Notes: generated from the sequence alone by a model not told the origin. Counted from the first letter of the stretch, positions 25,870-36,629 are shown. The stretch is 64,000 bases of DNA from Nonomuraea harbinensis (GCF_019396385.1 NZ_JAHKRN010000007.1:1-64000), one strand, 5' to 3'. Made by a program: numbers and translations.

Positions 25870-27699
25870 TTACTTCTTGGGCTTGTCGGAGCCGGAGTCG
25901 GTCGACAGCGCGGCCACGAACGCCTCCTGCGGCACCTCGACCCGGCCGACCATCTTCATCCGCTTCTTGCCTTCCTTCTGCTTCTCCAGCAGCTTGCGCT
26001 TACGGGAGATGTCGCCGCCGTAGCACTTGGCCAGGACGTCCTTGCGGATGGCGCGGATGTTCTCGCGGGCGATGACCCGGGCCCCGATCGCGGCCTGGAT
26101 CGGCACCTCGAACTGCTGCCTGGGGATCAGCTCGCGCAGCTTCTTGGCCATCTCGGTGCCGTACGCGTAGGCCTTCTCGCGGTGCACGATGGCGCTGAAG
26201 GCGTCGACCGGCTCGCCCTGCAGCAGGATGTCGACCTTGACCAGGTCGGCCTCCTGCTCCCCGGCCGGCTCGTAGTCGAGCGAGGCGTAGCCGCGGGTGC
26301 GCGACTTGAGCTGGTCGAAGAAGTCGAAGATGATCTCGCCGAGCGGCAGCGTGTAGCGGATCTCGACGCGGTCCTCCGAGAGGTAGTCCATGCCGAGGAG
26401 GTTGCCGCGCCGCCCCTGGCAGATCTCCATGATCGCGCCGATGAACTCGGACGGGGCCAAGATCGTCGACTTGGTCACCGGCTCGAAGACCTGCGCGATC
26501 TTGCCGCCGGTGGGGAACTCCGACGGGTTGGTGACGGTCAGCTCGCTGCCGTCTTCCATGATCACGCGGTAGATGACGTTGGGCGCGGTCGAGATCAGCG
26601 ACAGCCCGAACTCGCGCTCCAGCCGCTCGCGCACGATCTCCATGTGGAGCAGCCCGAGGAACCCGACGCGGAAGCCGAACCCGAGCGCCGCCGACGTCTC
26701 CGGCTCGTAGACCAGCGCCGCGTCGTTGAGCTGCAGCTTGTCGAGCGCCTCGCGCAGCTCTGGGTACTCGTCGCCGTCGATCGGGTAGAGGCCGGAGAAC
26801 ACCATGGGCTTGGGGTGCTCGTAGCCGGCCAGCATCTCGCCGGCGGACTTGACGGCGGAGGTGACGGTGTCGCCGACGCGCGACTGCCGCACGTCCTTGA
26901 CCCCGGTGATCAGGTAGCCCACCTCGCCGACGCCCAGCCCCAGCTCGGCCGGGCGCGGCTCGGGCGAGATGACGCCGATCTCCAGCGTCTCGTGGGTGGC
27001 GGCGGTCGACATCATGAGGATGCGCTCGCGCTTGCCCAGGTGGCCGTCGACCACGCGCACGTACGTGACGACGCCGCGGTAGGTGTCGTAGACCGAGTCG
27101 AAGATGAGCGCCCGCGCGGCCGCGTCGGCCCGGCCGACCGGGGCCGGCACCTCCCGCACCACGTGGTCGAGCAGTTCGCGCACGCCCTCGCCGGTCTTGC
27201 CCGACACGCGCAGCACGTCGGACGGGTCGCAGCCGATCAGGCCCGCCAGCTCCTCGGCGAACTTCTCCGGCTGCGCCGCCGGCAGGTCGATCTTGTTGAG
27301 CACCGGGATGATGTGCAGGTCGGCGTTCATGGCCAGGTAGAGGTTGGCCAGGGTCTGCGCCTCGATGCCCTGGGCGGCGTCGACGAGCAGGATCGCGCCC
27401 TCGCACGCCTGCAGCGACCGGGACACCTCGTAGGTGAAGTCGACGTGACCCGGTGTGTCGATCATGTTGAGGACGTGGCCGTCATACGGCAGCCGGACGG
27501 CCTGGGACTTGATCGTGATGCCACGCTCTCGCTCGATGTCCATCCTGTCGAGGTATTGAGCGCGCATGGAGCGGTCGTCGACCACCCCCGTGATCTGCAG
27601 CATCCGGTCGGCAAGCGTGGACTTGCCATGGTCGATATGCGCGATGATGCAGAAGTTGCGGATCAACGCGGGGTCTGTCTGGCCAGGCTGAGTGCGCAC
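25870..27699 (-). CDS. lepA: Elongation factor 4 (LepA)
   Basis: 609 residues from GTG 27699 ([20 protein letters not shown]); a TTG at 27729 is a possible earlier start. This GTPase acts on stalled or mis-translocated ribosomes. The G motifs are [17 protein letters not shown] and NKID. The LepA-specific C-terminal part includes [19 protein letters not shown]. Its place next to hemW and near rpsT and holA is conserved in actinobacteria. Confidence 0.97.
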   Translation of the reverse strand: MRTQPGQTDPALIRNFCIIAHIDHGKSTLADRMLQITGVVDDRSMRAQYLDRMDIERERGITIKSQAVRLPYDGHVLNMIDTPGHVDFTYEVSRSLQACEGAILLVDAAQGIEAQTLANLYLAMNADLHIIPVLNKIDLPAAQPEKFAEELAGLIGCDPSDVLRVSGKTGEGVRELLDHVVREVPAPVGRADAAARALIFDSVYDTYRGVVTYVRVVDGHLGKRERILMMSTAATHETLEIGVISPEPRPAELGLGVGEVGYLITGVKDVRQSRVGDTVTSAVKSAGEMLAGYEHPKPMVFSGLYPIDGDEYPELREALDKLQLNDAALVYEPETSAALGFGFRVGFLGLLHMEIVRERLEREFGLSLISTAPNVIYRVIMEDGSELTVTNPSEFPTGGKIAQVFEPVTKSTILAPSEFIGAIMEICQGRRGNLLGMDYLSEDRVEIRYTLPLGEIIFDFFDQLKSRTRGYASLDYEPAGEQEADLVKVDILLQGEPVDAFSAIVHREKAYAYGTEMAKKLRELIPRQQFEVPIQAAIGARVIARENIRAIRKDVLAKCYGGDISRKRKLLEKQKEGKKRMKMVGRVEVPQEAFVAALSTDSGSDKPKK

Positions 27700-27754
27700 C
27701 GAAGTCCGTTCCGACAGGTTTGAGGTCAAGCGTCTTTCATGGTGACATGCCCGG

Positions 27755-28744
27755 GTGATGTCCCGAACCGTCATCCGCCGCGGCCTGCGCCTGATCGCGC
27801 TCGCCTCGGTCGTCATGGTCGCGCTGATCGGCGTCTTAGCCGCCGCGTTCCGGCTCCAGTTTACCGGGGCTCCGGCCGGGTGGGCGATGAGCACCGGCAA
27901 CGACGCCCTCTGGCTGGGCCACATGTGGGTCGACGGCCGCCGCGACGAGCAGGACGTGCGCGTCCTCGCCGAGCGCCTGCGCACCACCGGCGTCAAGGAT
28001 CTGTACGTGCACTCCGGTCCCTTCGAGCTGGACGGGAGGCTCGATCCGGCCAAGTATCCGAACGCCTCACAGTTCGTCCAGTGGGCGAAACGGCATATGC
28101 CGGGCGTGCGCGTCTCCGCGTGGCTCGGACAGAAGGTCAAGAACGGCCTGGACCTGGACGATCCCGCCGCCCGCCGGAACGTGCTCGACGGCGTCGCGGC
28201 CGTCATGAAGGCCGGGTACGACGGCGTCCACTACAACTTCGAGCCGCTCGGCGACGGCGACACCGACTTCCTCGTCCTGCTGGACGAGACCAGGCGGCAC
28301 GCGTCCCTGGTGTCCACCTCGACCCCGCAGATCGAGCCGTACCCGCTCATGCGGATCGGCACGAGGGCCGTCATGGGCCACGACAAGTACTGGTCGCCCG
28401 GATACTTCCAGGAGGTCGTGTCCCGGGTCGACCAGGTCGCGGTCATGACGTACGACTCCGGCCTGCCGCTGGAGTCGCTGTACGGCGGACACGTGGTGCG
28501 GCAGGCGGAGCTGGCCCTGGACCTGGTGCCCGAGTCGAAGTCCCTGTTCGTCGGCGCCCCCGCCTACCACGACCACGGCGTCCCGTGGAGCGACGCGGCG
28601 GAGAGCGTCGCCGTGGCCGGCCAGGGCGCCAAGCTGGCGCTGTCGGAGCACGGCCCGCGCGAGCGGTTCGGGCTGGCGCTGTACGTGGACTTCGCGGCGA
28701 CCGAGGAGGACTGGCGGGAGTACGAGGAAAACTGGTTATCCTGA
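27755..28744 (+). CDS. Membrane-anchored or secreted GH18-like protein
   Basis: 329 residues. An N-terminal hydrophobic segment ([22 protein letters not shown]) without a clear cleavage site suggests an anchor or signal. The fold resembles GH18 TIM barrels: [18 protein letters not shown] places Glu163 where the catalytic acid sits, but only one of the DxxDxDxE aspartates aligns. [11 protein letters not shown] and the C-terminal GLALYVDFA continue the barrel. The substrate is unknown. It runs divergently from lepA. Confidence 0.7.
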   Translation: MMSRTVIRRGLRLIALASVVMVALIGVLAAAFRLQFTGAPAGWAMSTGNDALWLGHMWVDGRRDEQDVRVLAERLRTTGVKDLYVHSGPFELDGRLDPAKYPNASQFVQWAKRHMPGVRVSAWLGQKVKNGLDLDDPAARRNVLDGVAAVMKAGYDGVHYNFEPLGDGDTDFLVLLDETRRHASLVSTSTPQIEPYPLMRIGTRAVMGHDKYWSPGYFQEVVSRVDQVAVMTYDSGLPLESLYGGHVVRQAELALDLVPESKSLFVGAPAYHDHGVPWSDAAESVAVAGQGAKLALSEHGPRERFGLALYVDFAATEEDWREYEENWLS

Positions 28745-28758
28745 AACCGGGCGTTGAT

Positions 28759-28788
28759 TTGAGCGGCCACCTGAGTTATTGGTAGCCT
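28759..28788 (+). promoter_or_regulatory. Candidate rpsT promoter
   Basis: TTGAGC (28759-28764), 18 bp, TAGCCT (28783-28788), which fits the actinobacterial TANNNT -10. The leader to the rpsT GTG would be about 70 nt. Confidence 0.4.
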
Positions 28789-28866
28789 GAGCAACTGCGT
28801 GTGGCGCGCCCTCTCTCGAGCCCGCGCGCTTCATCCACCACCTTTAGACTTCACCGAGGCTTCTTC

Positions 28867-29139
28867 GTGGCGAACATCAAGTCCCAGATCAAGCGCAACA
28901 AGCAGAACGAGAAGGCTCGCCTGCGCAACAAGGCTGTCAAGTCCTCTCTCAAGACCGCGGTCCGCAAGTTCCGCGAGGCTGCCGAGCAGGGCGACGTCGA
29001 GCAGGCCGCGGCGCTGCAGCAGGTGGCCGCCCGTCAGCTCGACAAGGCCGCCAGCAAGGGCGTCATCCACAAGAACCAGGCCGCCAACCGCAAGTCGGCG
29101 ATCGCCAAGCAGGCCGCCGCGCTCGCCGCGGCCAAGTAG
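28867..29139 (+). CDS. rpsT: 30S ribosomal protein S20
   Basis: 90 residues starting at GTG 28867 ([18 protein letters not shown]) with GAGG seven bases upstream. It is a helical, Lys/Arg/Ala-rich primary binder of 16S r[18 protein letters not shown] and [15 protein letters not shown] are conserved. It lies near lepA and holA but on the opposite strand, with its own promoter and terminator, as is usual in this phylum. Confidence 0.97.
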   Translation: MANIKSQIKRNKQNEKARLRNKAVKSSLKTAVRKFREAAEQGDVEQAAALQQVAARQLDKAASKGVIHKNQAANRKSAIAKQAAALAAAK

Positions 29140-29160
29140 GCGCCGGTCCGGCCATAGGAG

Positions 29161-29191
29161 CGCCGCACTCCCTCACGGGGTGCGGCGTTTT
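29161..29191 (+). terminator. rpsT terminator
   Basis: CGCCGCAC (29161-29168) pairs with GTGCGGCG (29180-29187), with CCC/GGG inside, followed directly by TTTT: a canonical intrinsic terminator 21 bp after rpsT. Confidence 0.85.
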
Positions 29192-29346
29192 CTGCTGCTC
29201 GGGCACAGTCCCAAGAGCAATGTCACAGTTTCAATATCACATACGCGTCGCCGGGCCGTATCTTCTCCGTCACCGTTGACATCGCGCTCTTGCCCTCGGT
29301 GACGCCCTCCCCAATCCTCCTGAGGAGCGGATGTTGGGGGGGTCGG

Positions 29347-32300
29347 ATGCGGGGGCCGTTGGTCGTCAAGCGCGCGTTCAGCGAGCCGCTCCTGCTGTTG
29401 GTCGCCTTCGGGTCCATCCTGCTGGCCACCACCACGCTCGTCGCGCTGACCATGTACGCCTCCTCCATCGCCGAGGCGGGCGTGCGCCGGACGATGGAGA
29501 CCGCGCCGCTGCGCCAGGTGGCGGTGACGGTGAGCGCCCCGGTGACGGGCGAGACGTTCCCGCGGCTCGACGCGGCGGTGCGCGGCCGGGTGACCGAGTC
29601 GCTCGGCGGCACGCCCGCCGCGTTCTCGACGAGCTTCCACTCCGACTCGTACACGATGCCGGGCCAGGAGCGCCGCGAGGTGCCGGAGCTGCTGCGGTTC
29701 GGCAGCTACGACGGCCTCGACGGGCATGCCCGGCTGGTGTCCGGCACGTGGCCGGAGCCCGCGGAGGACGGCGCCGTCGAGGCGGCGATCCCGCTGTCCG
29801 CGGCGTCGGCCTCCGGGCTGGAGAGCGGGCAGGAGATCACCGTGCGCGGCCGGCTCGACGGCAGGCCGGTGACGGTCCGGGTCACCGGCGTCTTCCAGCT
29901 CGCCGACCCGTACGGAGACCGCTGGGCCGGCGAGCAACTGCTCAGCCGCGGGGTCGAGCACGGCGAGTTCACCACGTACGGGCCGTTGATGGTGCCGCGC
30001 GAGACGTTCCTGGCCCGCTTCGCCACCAACGTCGGCACGACCTGGACCGCCGTCCCCGACCTGAGCGCGATCACCCCGGAACGCCTGCGTCCGCTGGCCG
30101 CGGGCGTGAGCGGCCTGGCCGAGTCGCTCAAGGCGGACGGCTGCCCGAGTTGCACGGCCGTCACCCGCCTTCCCGGCATGCTGACCCAGCTCGACACCGC
30201 CTCGCTGGTGGCCCGCTCCACGATGCTGATCCCGGTGCTGCAGTTGCTGCTGCTCGCCGCGTACGCGCTGATGCTGACCGCCCGGCTGCTGGCCGACCAC
30301 CGGCGGATGGAGGTGGCGCTGCTGCGCTCGCGAGGCGCCGGCACGCTGCGACTGGCGGCGCTGGCGGGCGGCGAGGCGCTGCTGGTGGCGGTGCCGTGCG
30401 CGGTGGCGGCGCCGCTGCTCGGGCCGCCGCTGCTGGCCGCGGTCAACGCGCTGCCGTGGATCGCGGCCAGCGGGGTGCGCCTGGCGCCGGCGGCGGACGC
30501 GGGCACGTTCCTGGTCTCGTCCGGCGTGGCCCTGGCCGCCGCCGTGCTGCTCACGCTGCCCGCCCTGGCGGGCGCGCGCCGCACCTACGTCGAGGAGCAG
30601 ACCGCGCGCGGGCGCGGCGCGGGACGCGGCCTGATCGAGCGGGCGGGCGCGGACCTGGCGCTGCTCGCGGTGGCGGCGCTGGCGATCTGGCAGCTCCGGC
30701 ACTACGGCTCGCCCGTCACCGGCACCTCCGGCGGAGGGCTGGGCATCGATCCGCTCATCGTCTCCGGGCCCGCGCTGGCGCTGCTCACCGGCGGCATGCT
30801 CGGCCTGCGGCTGGTGCCGCGCGTGTCCCGGCTGGCCGAGCGGATAACCGCCCGGCGGCCGGGGCTGGCGCCCGCGCTCGGCGCCTGGCAAGTGAGCCGG
30901 CGTCCGCTCCGCTACGCGGGTCCCGCGCTGCTGCTCACGATGGCGATCGCGATCGGCATCGTGTCCATGGCCACCGCCGCCACCTGGCGGGGCTCCCAGC
31001 TCGACCAGGCGCGCCACCAGGCCGGCGCGGACCTGCGGCTGTCCGGCCCGCCGGACTCGCCCGAGCTGGGGTCGTCCGGGCGGGGCAGCGCGTTCGCGGC
31101 GCTGCCTGGCGTGACCGCCGCCTCGCCCGCCTTCCGCGGCCAGGTGGAGGTGGGCGGCGAAGGGGCCGTCCTGCTCGCCCTGGACGCCGCCGAGCTGGAG
31201 GCGCTCTTCCGGCTCCGCCCCGACCTGTCGGCGCGGCCCGTCGCCGGCATGAGCCGCGCGCTGGCCGCGAACCGGCCCGCGGACGGGGGACTCGAACTGC
31301 CCGGCCGGCCCTCTGCTCTCGCCGTCGAGGCGCGGATGGACCGCATCCTGCCACTGCGTGTCCGCGTCTCCGACTCTCTCGGCGTGTGGCGCGACCTGCC
31401 GCTGACCGCCGCCGGGAACGGCCGGCTGAGCGCTGATCTCAAGGGGCTGGCCGGGCGTAGTGGTGAGATCGCCTACCCGCTGGCGGTGCGCGGTTTCACC
31501 GCCGGCGCCCCGGCGGAGGGCACGACGGTCGTCACGCTGTCCGGCCTGAGCGCCGACGGGCGGCCGGTCGGCGCGCCCGAGGTGCGGCTGGAGGTGACGG
31601 GCGAGCGGCCGGTCGCGGCCGGGTTCGCCCCGGTACGGGAGCGGCGCCCGCTGCCGGTCGTGCTCACCGCCGACCTCGCCGCCGCGAACAAGCTGGCGGC
31701 GGGACAGACCGGCCGGATCAACCTGGACCGCGAGGTCGTCGACGTCAGCGTGGCCGGGGTCGTCGAGCGGATGCCCACCACGGAGCCCGACCAGCCGGCC
31801 CTGCTCGCCGACTGGGGGACCCTGCAGGCGCACGGCCTGGCCACCGGGCAGCAGCCCAGGCCCGCCACCGAGTGGTGGCTGGCCGTCGAGGGCGGCGACA
31901 CCGCGCCGGCCGCGCGGGAGCTGCGCGGCCATCCCGAGTGGGACGTCACCGTGACCGACCAGCGCGAGCTGGCCGCCGGGCTGCGCGACGACCCGCTGGC
32001 CAGCGGGCTGCAGGGGGCGCTCATCCTGGGCTTCCTGTCCGCGCTGGTGTTCGCCGCGCTCGGCTTCCTGGTGAACGCGGCCGTGGCCGCCCGCGAGCGG
32101 ATGGCCGAGTTCACGATCCTGCGCGCGCTCGGCGTCAGCTCCCGGCAGGTGTTCGGGCTGCTGGCGGTCGAGCAGGCGTTCGTCATCGTGCTCTCGCTGG
32201 TGGCCGGCACGGCGCTGGCCGTCGTGGTGGGCGGCCTGGTGGTGCCGCACATCGTGCTGACCGGGCAGGCGTCGGCGGTCACGCCCGAGGTGCTGCTCGA

Positions 32301-32433
32301 CATCCCGTGGGGAGCGACCGCGGCCCTGCTGGCCGGGGTGGCGGCCGTGCTGTTCGCGATCGTGGCCGTCCTGGCGCGCAACCTGCGCCGCCAGGGCCTC
32401 GGCCGGGTGCTGCGCATCGGGGAGGACCAGTGA
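29347..32433 (+). CDS. FtsX-like ABC permease, first of pair
   Basis: 1028 residues from ATG 29347 after a G-rich site. An N-terminal helix (LLLLVAFGSILLATTTLVAL) is followed by a large outer domain. The first FtsX block of helices lies near residues 280-430 (VLQLLLLAAYALMLTARLL). A second outer domain precedes a C-terminal FtsX core (GALILGFLSALVFAALGFLV and ERMAEFTILRALGVSSRQV). This is the MacB/LolC-type architecture that moves lipids, peptides or drugs. It is coupled to the next permease by GTGA; two ATPases follow. Confidence 0.88.
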   Translation: MRGPLVVKRAFSEPLLLLVAFGSILLATTTLVALTMYASSIAEAGVRRTMETAPLRQVAVTVSAPVTGETFPRLDAAVRGRVTESLGGTPAAFSTSFHSDSYTMPGQERREVPELLRFGSYDGLDGHARLVSGTWPEPAEDGAVEAAIPLSAASASGLESGQEITVRGRLDGRPVTVRVTGVFQLADPYGDRWAGEQLLSRGVEHGEFTTYGPLMVPRETFLARFATNVGTTWTAVPDLSAITPERLRPLAAGVSGLAESLKADGCPSCTAVTRLPGMLTQLDTASLVARSTMLIPVLQLLLLAAYALMLTARLLADHRRMEVALLRSRGAGTLRLAALAGGEALLVAVPCAVAAPLLGPPLLAAVNALPWIAASGVRLAPAADAGTFLVSSGVALAAAVLLTLPALAGARRTYVEEQTARGRGAGRGLIERAGADLALLAVAALAIWQLRHYGSPVTGTSGGGLGIDPLIVSGPALALLTGGMLGLRLVPRVSRLAERITARRPGLAPALGAWQVSRRPLRYAGPALLLTMAIAIGIVSMATAATWRGSQLDQARHQAGADLRLSGPPDSPELGSSGRGSAFAALPGVTAASPAFRGQVEVGGEGAVLLALDAAELEALFRLRPDLSARPVAGMSRALAANRPADGGLELPGRPSALAVEARMDRILPLRVRVSDSLGVWRDLPLTAAGNGRLSADLKGLAGRSGEIAYPLAVRGFTAGAPAEGTTVVTLSGLSADGRPVGAPEVRLEVTGERPVAAGFAPVRERRPLPVVLTADLAAANKLAAGQTGRINLDREVVDVSVAGVVERMPTTEPDQPALLADWGTLQAHGLATGQQPRPATEWWLAVEGGDTAPAARELRGHPEWDVTVTDQRELAAGLRDDPLASGLQGALILGFLSALVFAALGFLVNAAVAARERMAEFTILRALGVSSRQVFGLLAVEQAFVIVLSLVAGTALAVVVGGLVVPHIVLTGQASAVTPEVLLDIPWGATAALLAGVAAVLFAIVAVLARNLRRQGLGRVLRIGEDQ

Positions 32434-35021
32434 GGGTGCTGCGGCTCGCCCGGGCGCACCGGGGCGCGGTGGCCGTGCTCGCGCTGCTCGTGCTGAGCGC
32501 GTGCGTGCTCGTGGCGGGGCTGCCGCGTACCATGCAGGCCGCTTTCGACGGCGCGCTGCGCCAGTCGCTGGCCGCCGCGCCCGCCTACCAGCGGGACGTG
32601 GCCGTGGAGCTGCGCTCGTCGGGTCCGGAGAGCGACCTGCGCGAGCCGGCGCAGTTCGCCTCGTACGGGGAGCAGTACCGGGATCTGGTGCCGGAGCCGC
32701 TGAGCGGCCTGCTGGGCGGCGCCGGGCACGCCAGCGCCAAGACGTACGACACGCCGGTGAACGGTTCCGGCGGTCGCACGTACCTCAATCTCGGCTGGCT
32801 GTCCGACGGCGAGCGGCGGGTGGAGTGGGCCGAGGGCCGGGCTCCCGGGAGCGTCGGCACGACGCGGTGGCAAGGGCAGACGGTGCCGCTGTACGAGGTG
32901 GGGGTGTCGGCGGAGGCCCGCGACATGATGGGGCTGAAGGTCGGCGACCTGAAGATCCTCGGCGAGAGCGACTTCGCCGCCGTGAAGGTCGTCGGCGTCT
33001 TCCGCGCCCGTGACGCGGGTGACGACTACTGGTCGCACAACGGTGAGATCCTGCACGTCACGCGGCTGCAACCGCCGGGCTCGCTCGACTACGAGCACTA
33101 CACCACCGCGCTGATCGCCGACGCCGGGCTGGCCCGGCTGAGCGGCGCGGACCGGAATCTGTCCTACCGCTGGGTCCTGCCGGTGGACGCCGCCCGGACC
33201 GCGGCGCGTCAGGTGGACGAGCTGGACGCGGCCGTCACGGAGTTCGAGCGGGTGCTGAAGGTGCGGCCCGGCCTGGTGTCCGGCACCGTCGTCTCCACGG
33301 GGCTGCCCGGGCTGCTGGACGGGTTCCGCGCCGCGCTGGCGACCGCGCAGACCGTGATGTTCCTGGTGCTCGGCGGGTTGCTGGTGGTTGCGGTCGGCGT
33401 GATCCTGCTGGCCGTGCGGCTCCTCGTCGACCGGATGGACCGGGCGCTGTCGCTGACGCGGGCGCGCGGCGGTTCGCTGCGGCAGGTGGCGGGGACCGGC
33501 GCCGTGCTGGTCGCCGCCGTGGTCGGGCCGGCCGCCGCCGCCGGGTACGCGCTCTCGTACCTCTTCCCCGGGCCGGTGCCGCCGGTCGTGCACGCAGGGC
33601 CCGTCGCGGTGGCGGTGGCGGCGGTGGCGTTCGCCGCCGCGCGGATCGCCGTCGCCCACCGGGCGCCGCTGCACGAGCGGCGTGAGGACGTGGTGGCGGC
33701 CCGGCCGTCCGCCCGGCGGATCACGCTGGAACTGCTGGTCGTCGGGCTCGCCCTGGCGGGCGCCTATCTGCTGCGCACCCGGGGCACGGCCGCCGGAGGG
33801 CTGGACCCGTTCCTGCTGGTGGTGCCGCTCGCGCTCACGCTGGCCGCCGCGCTGATCACCATACGCTGCTACCCGTACCCGCTGCGCCTGCTGGTCAGGG
33901 CCGCCGCCGGGGGCCGGACCGCGGTGGCCTTCCTGGGGCTGACGCGGGCGGCCAGGACGGGCTCGTCCGGGATGCTGCCGGTGCTGATCCTGCTGCCCGC
34001 GCTGGGCGTGTCGGTGTTCGCCTCGGTGATCTCCGGCAGCGTGGCGAGCACGCAGCGGCTGGCCTCGTGGCAGGCCGTCGGGGCGCCGGTCAAGATCACC
34101 TCCGATCGGGAGCTCACCGCCGGGGAGGTCGAGCGGGTGCGTCAGGTGCCCGGCGTGGCCCGGGTCGTGCCGGTACAGCTCGCCGACGTGCAGGTCGGCC
34201 ACACGGCGGAGCGGGCCGAGGTGATCGCCGTCGACCTGGCCGGGTGGCGGGAGCTGGTGGCGGGCGCTCCGGTCAGCCTGCCCGCGCCGCCCGCGGCCGG
34301 TTCCGGCATCCCCGCGCTGGTGTCGCACGAGCTGCGCGGGCGCGGTACGTTCGAGATCGGCTGGCAGTCACGGCTGACGATCACCACCAGGGACGTGGTC
34401 ACCGCGATGCCGGGCTTCTTCACCGAGGGCAAGTTCATCGTGCTGCCGTTCGACGTGAACCCTCGGCCGGTGGTCAACGCGCTGCTCGTCTCCGGCGCCG
34501 CCGACCGGGCCGCGCTGGCACGGGCCGTGCCGGACGCCCGGGTGGAGACGCAGGCGGCGACGCTGGCCGCCATCCAGGCCGACCCGATGACCGGCACCGT
34601 CAGCGCCACGCTGCTCGTGGTGACGGTGGCGCTCGCCGGGTACGCGCTGGTCGCGGTCCTCATCACGCTCGTGATCGGCGCCGCCGACCGGGCCAGGGCG
34701 CTGTCGCTGCTGCGCACCCTGGGCCTGTCCGACCGCCAGGCGCGGCGGCTCACCGTGCTGGAGATCCTGCCGATGGTCCTGATCACCGCGCTGGTCGGGC
34801 TCGGCCTCGGGCTGGGCCTGCCGGCCGCGCTCGGCCCCGGCATCGACCTGTCCGCCTACGCCGGCGGGCTGGCCGTCGGCGGCTACGATCTCGACCTGAC
34901 CACCCCGGCCGCGCTGGCCGCCGGGCTCGCCGTCGTCGCCGTGCTCGGCGCGTACGCGCACGCCGCCATCAGCCGACGCCGCGACGTGAGCGCCGTCCTG
35001 AGAGTGGGAGACCTGTCTTGA
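32430..35021 (+). CDS. FtsX-like ABC permease, second of pair
   Basis: 863 residues from GTG 32430, preceded by GGAGG and overlapping the upstream stop. The N-terminus VLRLARAHRGAVAVLALLVLSACVLVAG holds the first helix. Outer domains alternate with FtsX helices, and the C-terminal block has RARALSLLRTLGLSDRQARRL, the cytoplasmic coupling helix typical of this family. It presumably pairs with the preceding permease as a heterodimer. Confidence 0.88.
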   Translation: MRVLRLARAHRGAVAVLALLVLSACVLVAGLPRTMQAAFDGALRQSLAAAPAYQRDVAVELRSSGPESDLREPAQFASYGEQYRDLVPEPLSGLLGGAGHASAKTYDTPVNGSGGRTYLNLGWLSDGERRVEWAEGRAPGSVGTTRWQGQTVPLYEVGVSAEARDMMGLKVGDLKILGESDFAAVKVVGVFRARDAGDDYWSHNGEILHVTRLQPPGSLDYEHYTTALIADAGLARLSGADRNLSYRWVLPVDAARTAARQVDELDAAVTEFERVLKVRPGLVSGTVVSTGLPGLLDGFRAALATAQTVMFLVLGGLLVVAVGVILLAVRLLVDRMDRALSLTRARGGSLRQVAGTGAVLVAAVVGPAAAAGYALSYLFPGPVPPVVHAGPVAVAVAAVAFAAARIAVAHRAPLHERREDVVAARPSARRITLELLVVGLALAGAYLLRTRGTAAGGLDPFLLVVPLALTLAAALITIRCYPYPLRLLVRAAAGGRTAVAFLGLTRAARTGSSGMLPVLILLPALGVSVFASVISGSVASTQRLASWQAVGAPVKITSDRELTAGEVERVRQVPGVARVVPVQLADVQVGHTAERAEVIAVDLAGWRELVAGAPVSLPAPPAAGSGIPALVSHELRGRGTFEIGWQSRLTITTRDVVTAMPGFFTEGKFIVLPFDVNPRPVVNALLVSGAADRAALARAVPDARVETQAATLAAIQADPMTGTVSATLLVVTVALAGYALVAVLITLVIGAADRARALSLLRTLGLSDRQARRLTVLEILPMVLITALVGLGLGLGLPAALGPGIDLSAYAGGLAVGGYDLDLTTPAALAAGLAVVAVLGAYAHAAISRRRDVSAVLRVGDLS

Positions 35022-35941
35022 ACCCGACGTTGTCCGAGCTGGAGGCGGAGGCCGGCCGGGAGAAGGCCGCGTTCGGAGGTGACGCGCACATCGTCTGCGA
35101 CAACCTCGTACGCATCTACAAGACCGAGGGCGTCGAGGTGGTCGCGCTCCAGGGCCTCGACCTGGTCGTGGAGAAGGGTGAGCTGCTCGCCATCGTGGGC
35201 GCGTCCGGGTCCGGCAAGTCGACGCTGCTCAACGTGCTGTCCGGGCTGGACGTGCCGACCGCCGGGGTGGCGCGGGTCGCCGGGATGGACCTGCTGGCGA
35301 TGACCGCCAAGGACCGGCTGCGCTACCGGCGCGAGGTCGTCGGGTTCATCTGGCAGCAGACCGCGCGCAACCTGCTGCCCTACCTGACGGGGCGGGAGAA
35401 CGTCGAGCTGCCCATGGTGCTCGCGGGCCGGCGGCGCGGCGAACGCTCGGCCGAGCTGCTCGACCTGATGGGCGTGAGCCACTGCGCCGGCCGCAAGCCG
35501 CCGGAGATGTCCGGCGGCGAGCAGCAGCGGGTCGCCATCGCCGTCGCGCTCGCCAACGCGCCGCAGCTCATCCTCGCCGACGAGCCGACCGGCGAGCTCG
35601 ACAGCGAGACGTCCGAGGAGGTGTTCGGCGCGCTGCGCAGGGCCAACCGCGAACTGGGCGTCACCGTGGTCGTCGTCACCCACGACCCGCTCGTGTCCGA
35701 GCAGGTCGACCGCACGATCGGCATCCGCGACGGGCGCACCAGCAGCGAGACCCTGCGCCGCGAGGGCGCCGAGGGGCAGATCGTCGCCGAGGAGTACGCG
35801 GTGCTCGACCGGGTGGGACGGCTCCAGCTGCCCCGCGACTTCACGAACGCGCTCGACATGGAACGCCGTGTCCGCCTGGAACTGGAGAGCGACCACATCG
35901 GGGTGTGGCCGGTACGGGAGGAGCCCGCCGATGAGCGGTGA
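35018..35941 (+). CDS. ABC transporter ATPase (MacB/LolD type)
   Basis: 307 residues. TTG 35018 is chosen because it overlaps the permease stop (TTGA) and has GGGAG eight bases upstream. Walker A is GASGSGKS, the signature MSGGEQQRVA, Walker B LILADEPTGELD. An 80-residue C-terminal extension after the H-loop (VVVVTHDP) includes EEYAVLDRVGRLQLP and is longer than in LolD. It is the first of two different ATPases in this operon. Confidence 0.92.
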   Translation: MNPTLSELEAEAGREKAAFGGDAHIVCDNLVRIYKTEGVEVVALQGLDLVVEKGELLAIVGASGSGKSTLLNVLSGLDVPTAGVARVAGMDLLAMTAKDRLRYRREVVGFIWQQTARNLLPYLTGRENVELPMVLAGRRRGERSAELLDLMGVSHCAGRKPPEMSGGEQQRVAIAVALANAPQLILADEPTGELDSETSEEVFGALRRANRELGVTVVVVTHDPLVSEQVDRTIGIRDGRTSSETLRREGAEGQIVAEEYAVLDRVGRLQLPRDFTNALDMERRVRLELESDHIGVWPVREEPADER

Positions 35942-36629
35942 GCCGTTGGTCGTGGTCGAAGGGCTGCGCAAGGTCTACCGGACGGGGCCGGAGGAGGTCG
36001 TGGCCCTGCGGGAGGTGTCGTTCGAGGCCTACCCGGGCGAGCTGATCGCCGTCCGGGGGCGGTCGGGGTCCGGCAAGACGACGCTGCTCAACCAGGTGGG
36101 CGGGCTGGACCGGCCCGACGCCGGGCGGGTGGTGGTGGCCGGGCAGGAGGTCACGGCGCTGCCCGAGGACGCGCTGCTGGCGCTGCGCCGGGACGTGATC
36201 GGGTTCGTGTTCCAGTCGTTCGGGCTGATCCCCGTGCTGTCGGCGGCCGAGAACGTGGGCGTGCCGATGCGGCTGGCCCGCACCCCGGTCGAGGAGCGGG
36301 AGAAGCGGGTCCGCACCCTCCTCGCCCTCGTCGGGCTGGACAAGCACGCCAACCAGCGCCCGTACGAGCTGTCGGGCGGTCAGCGGCAGCGGGTGGCCAT
36401 CGCCCGGTCGCTGGCCAACCGGCCGCGCCTGCTGGTGGCCGACGAGCCGACCGGACAGCTCGACTCGCAGACGGGACGGCAGATCATGGAACTGCTGCGC
36501 GCCCTGGTCCGCAGCGAGGGCGTCACCGCCCTGGTCGCCACGCACGACCCGAACCTGATCACGCTGGCCGACCGGGTGCTGGAGATCAGCGACGGCACGC
36601 TGCGGGAGGCCGCGCTCCAGGAATCCTGA
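35931..36629 (+). CDS. ABC transporter ATPase (LolD type)
   Basis: 232 residues from ATG 35931 with GGGAGGAG upstream, overlapping the previous gene by 11 bp. Walker A is GRSGSGKT, the signature LSGGQRQRVAIARS, Walker B LLVADEPTGQLD. The two ATPases with two FtsX permeases could form one complex with unlike nucleotide sites, or two exporters. The sequence does not decide. Confidence 0.93.
   Translation: MSGEPLVVVEGLRKVYRTGPEEVVALREVSFEAYPGELIAVRGRSGSGKTTLLNQVGGLDRPDAGRVVVAGQEVTALPEDALLALRRDVIGFVFQSFGLIPVLSAAENVGVPMRLARTPVEEREKRVRTLLALVGLDKHANQRPYELSGGQRQRVAIARSLANRPRLLVADEPTGQLDSQTGRQIMELLRALVRSEGVTALVATHDPNLITLADRVLEISDGTLREAALQES

Noticed and set aside
26182..27723. 513-codon plus-strand frame opposite lepA
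   Set aside because: Antisense of a conserved LepA gene, dominated by Val, His, Asp, Arg and Gln, with no recognisable domain.
29173..34328. Two very long minus-strand open frames (about 1025 and 951 codons) opposite the FtsX permease genes
   Set aside because: They are antisense shadows of high-GC genes: rich in Arg, Gln, His and Gly, without domains or ribosome-binding sites, and fully covered by clear FtsX genes.
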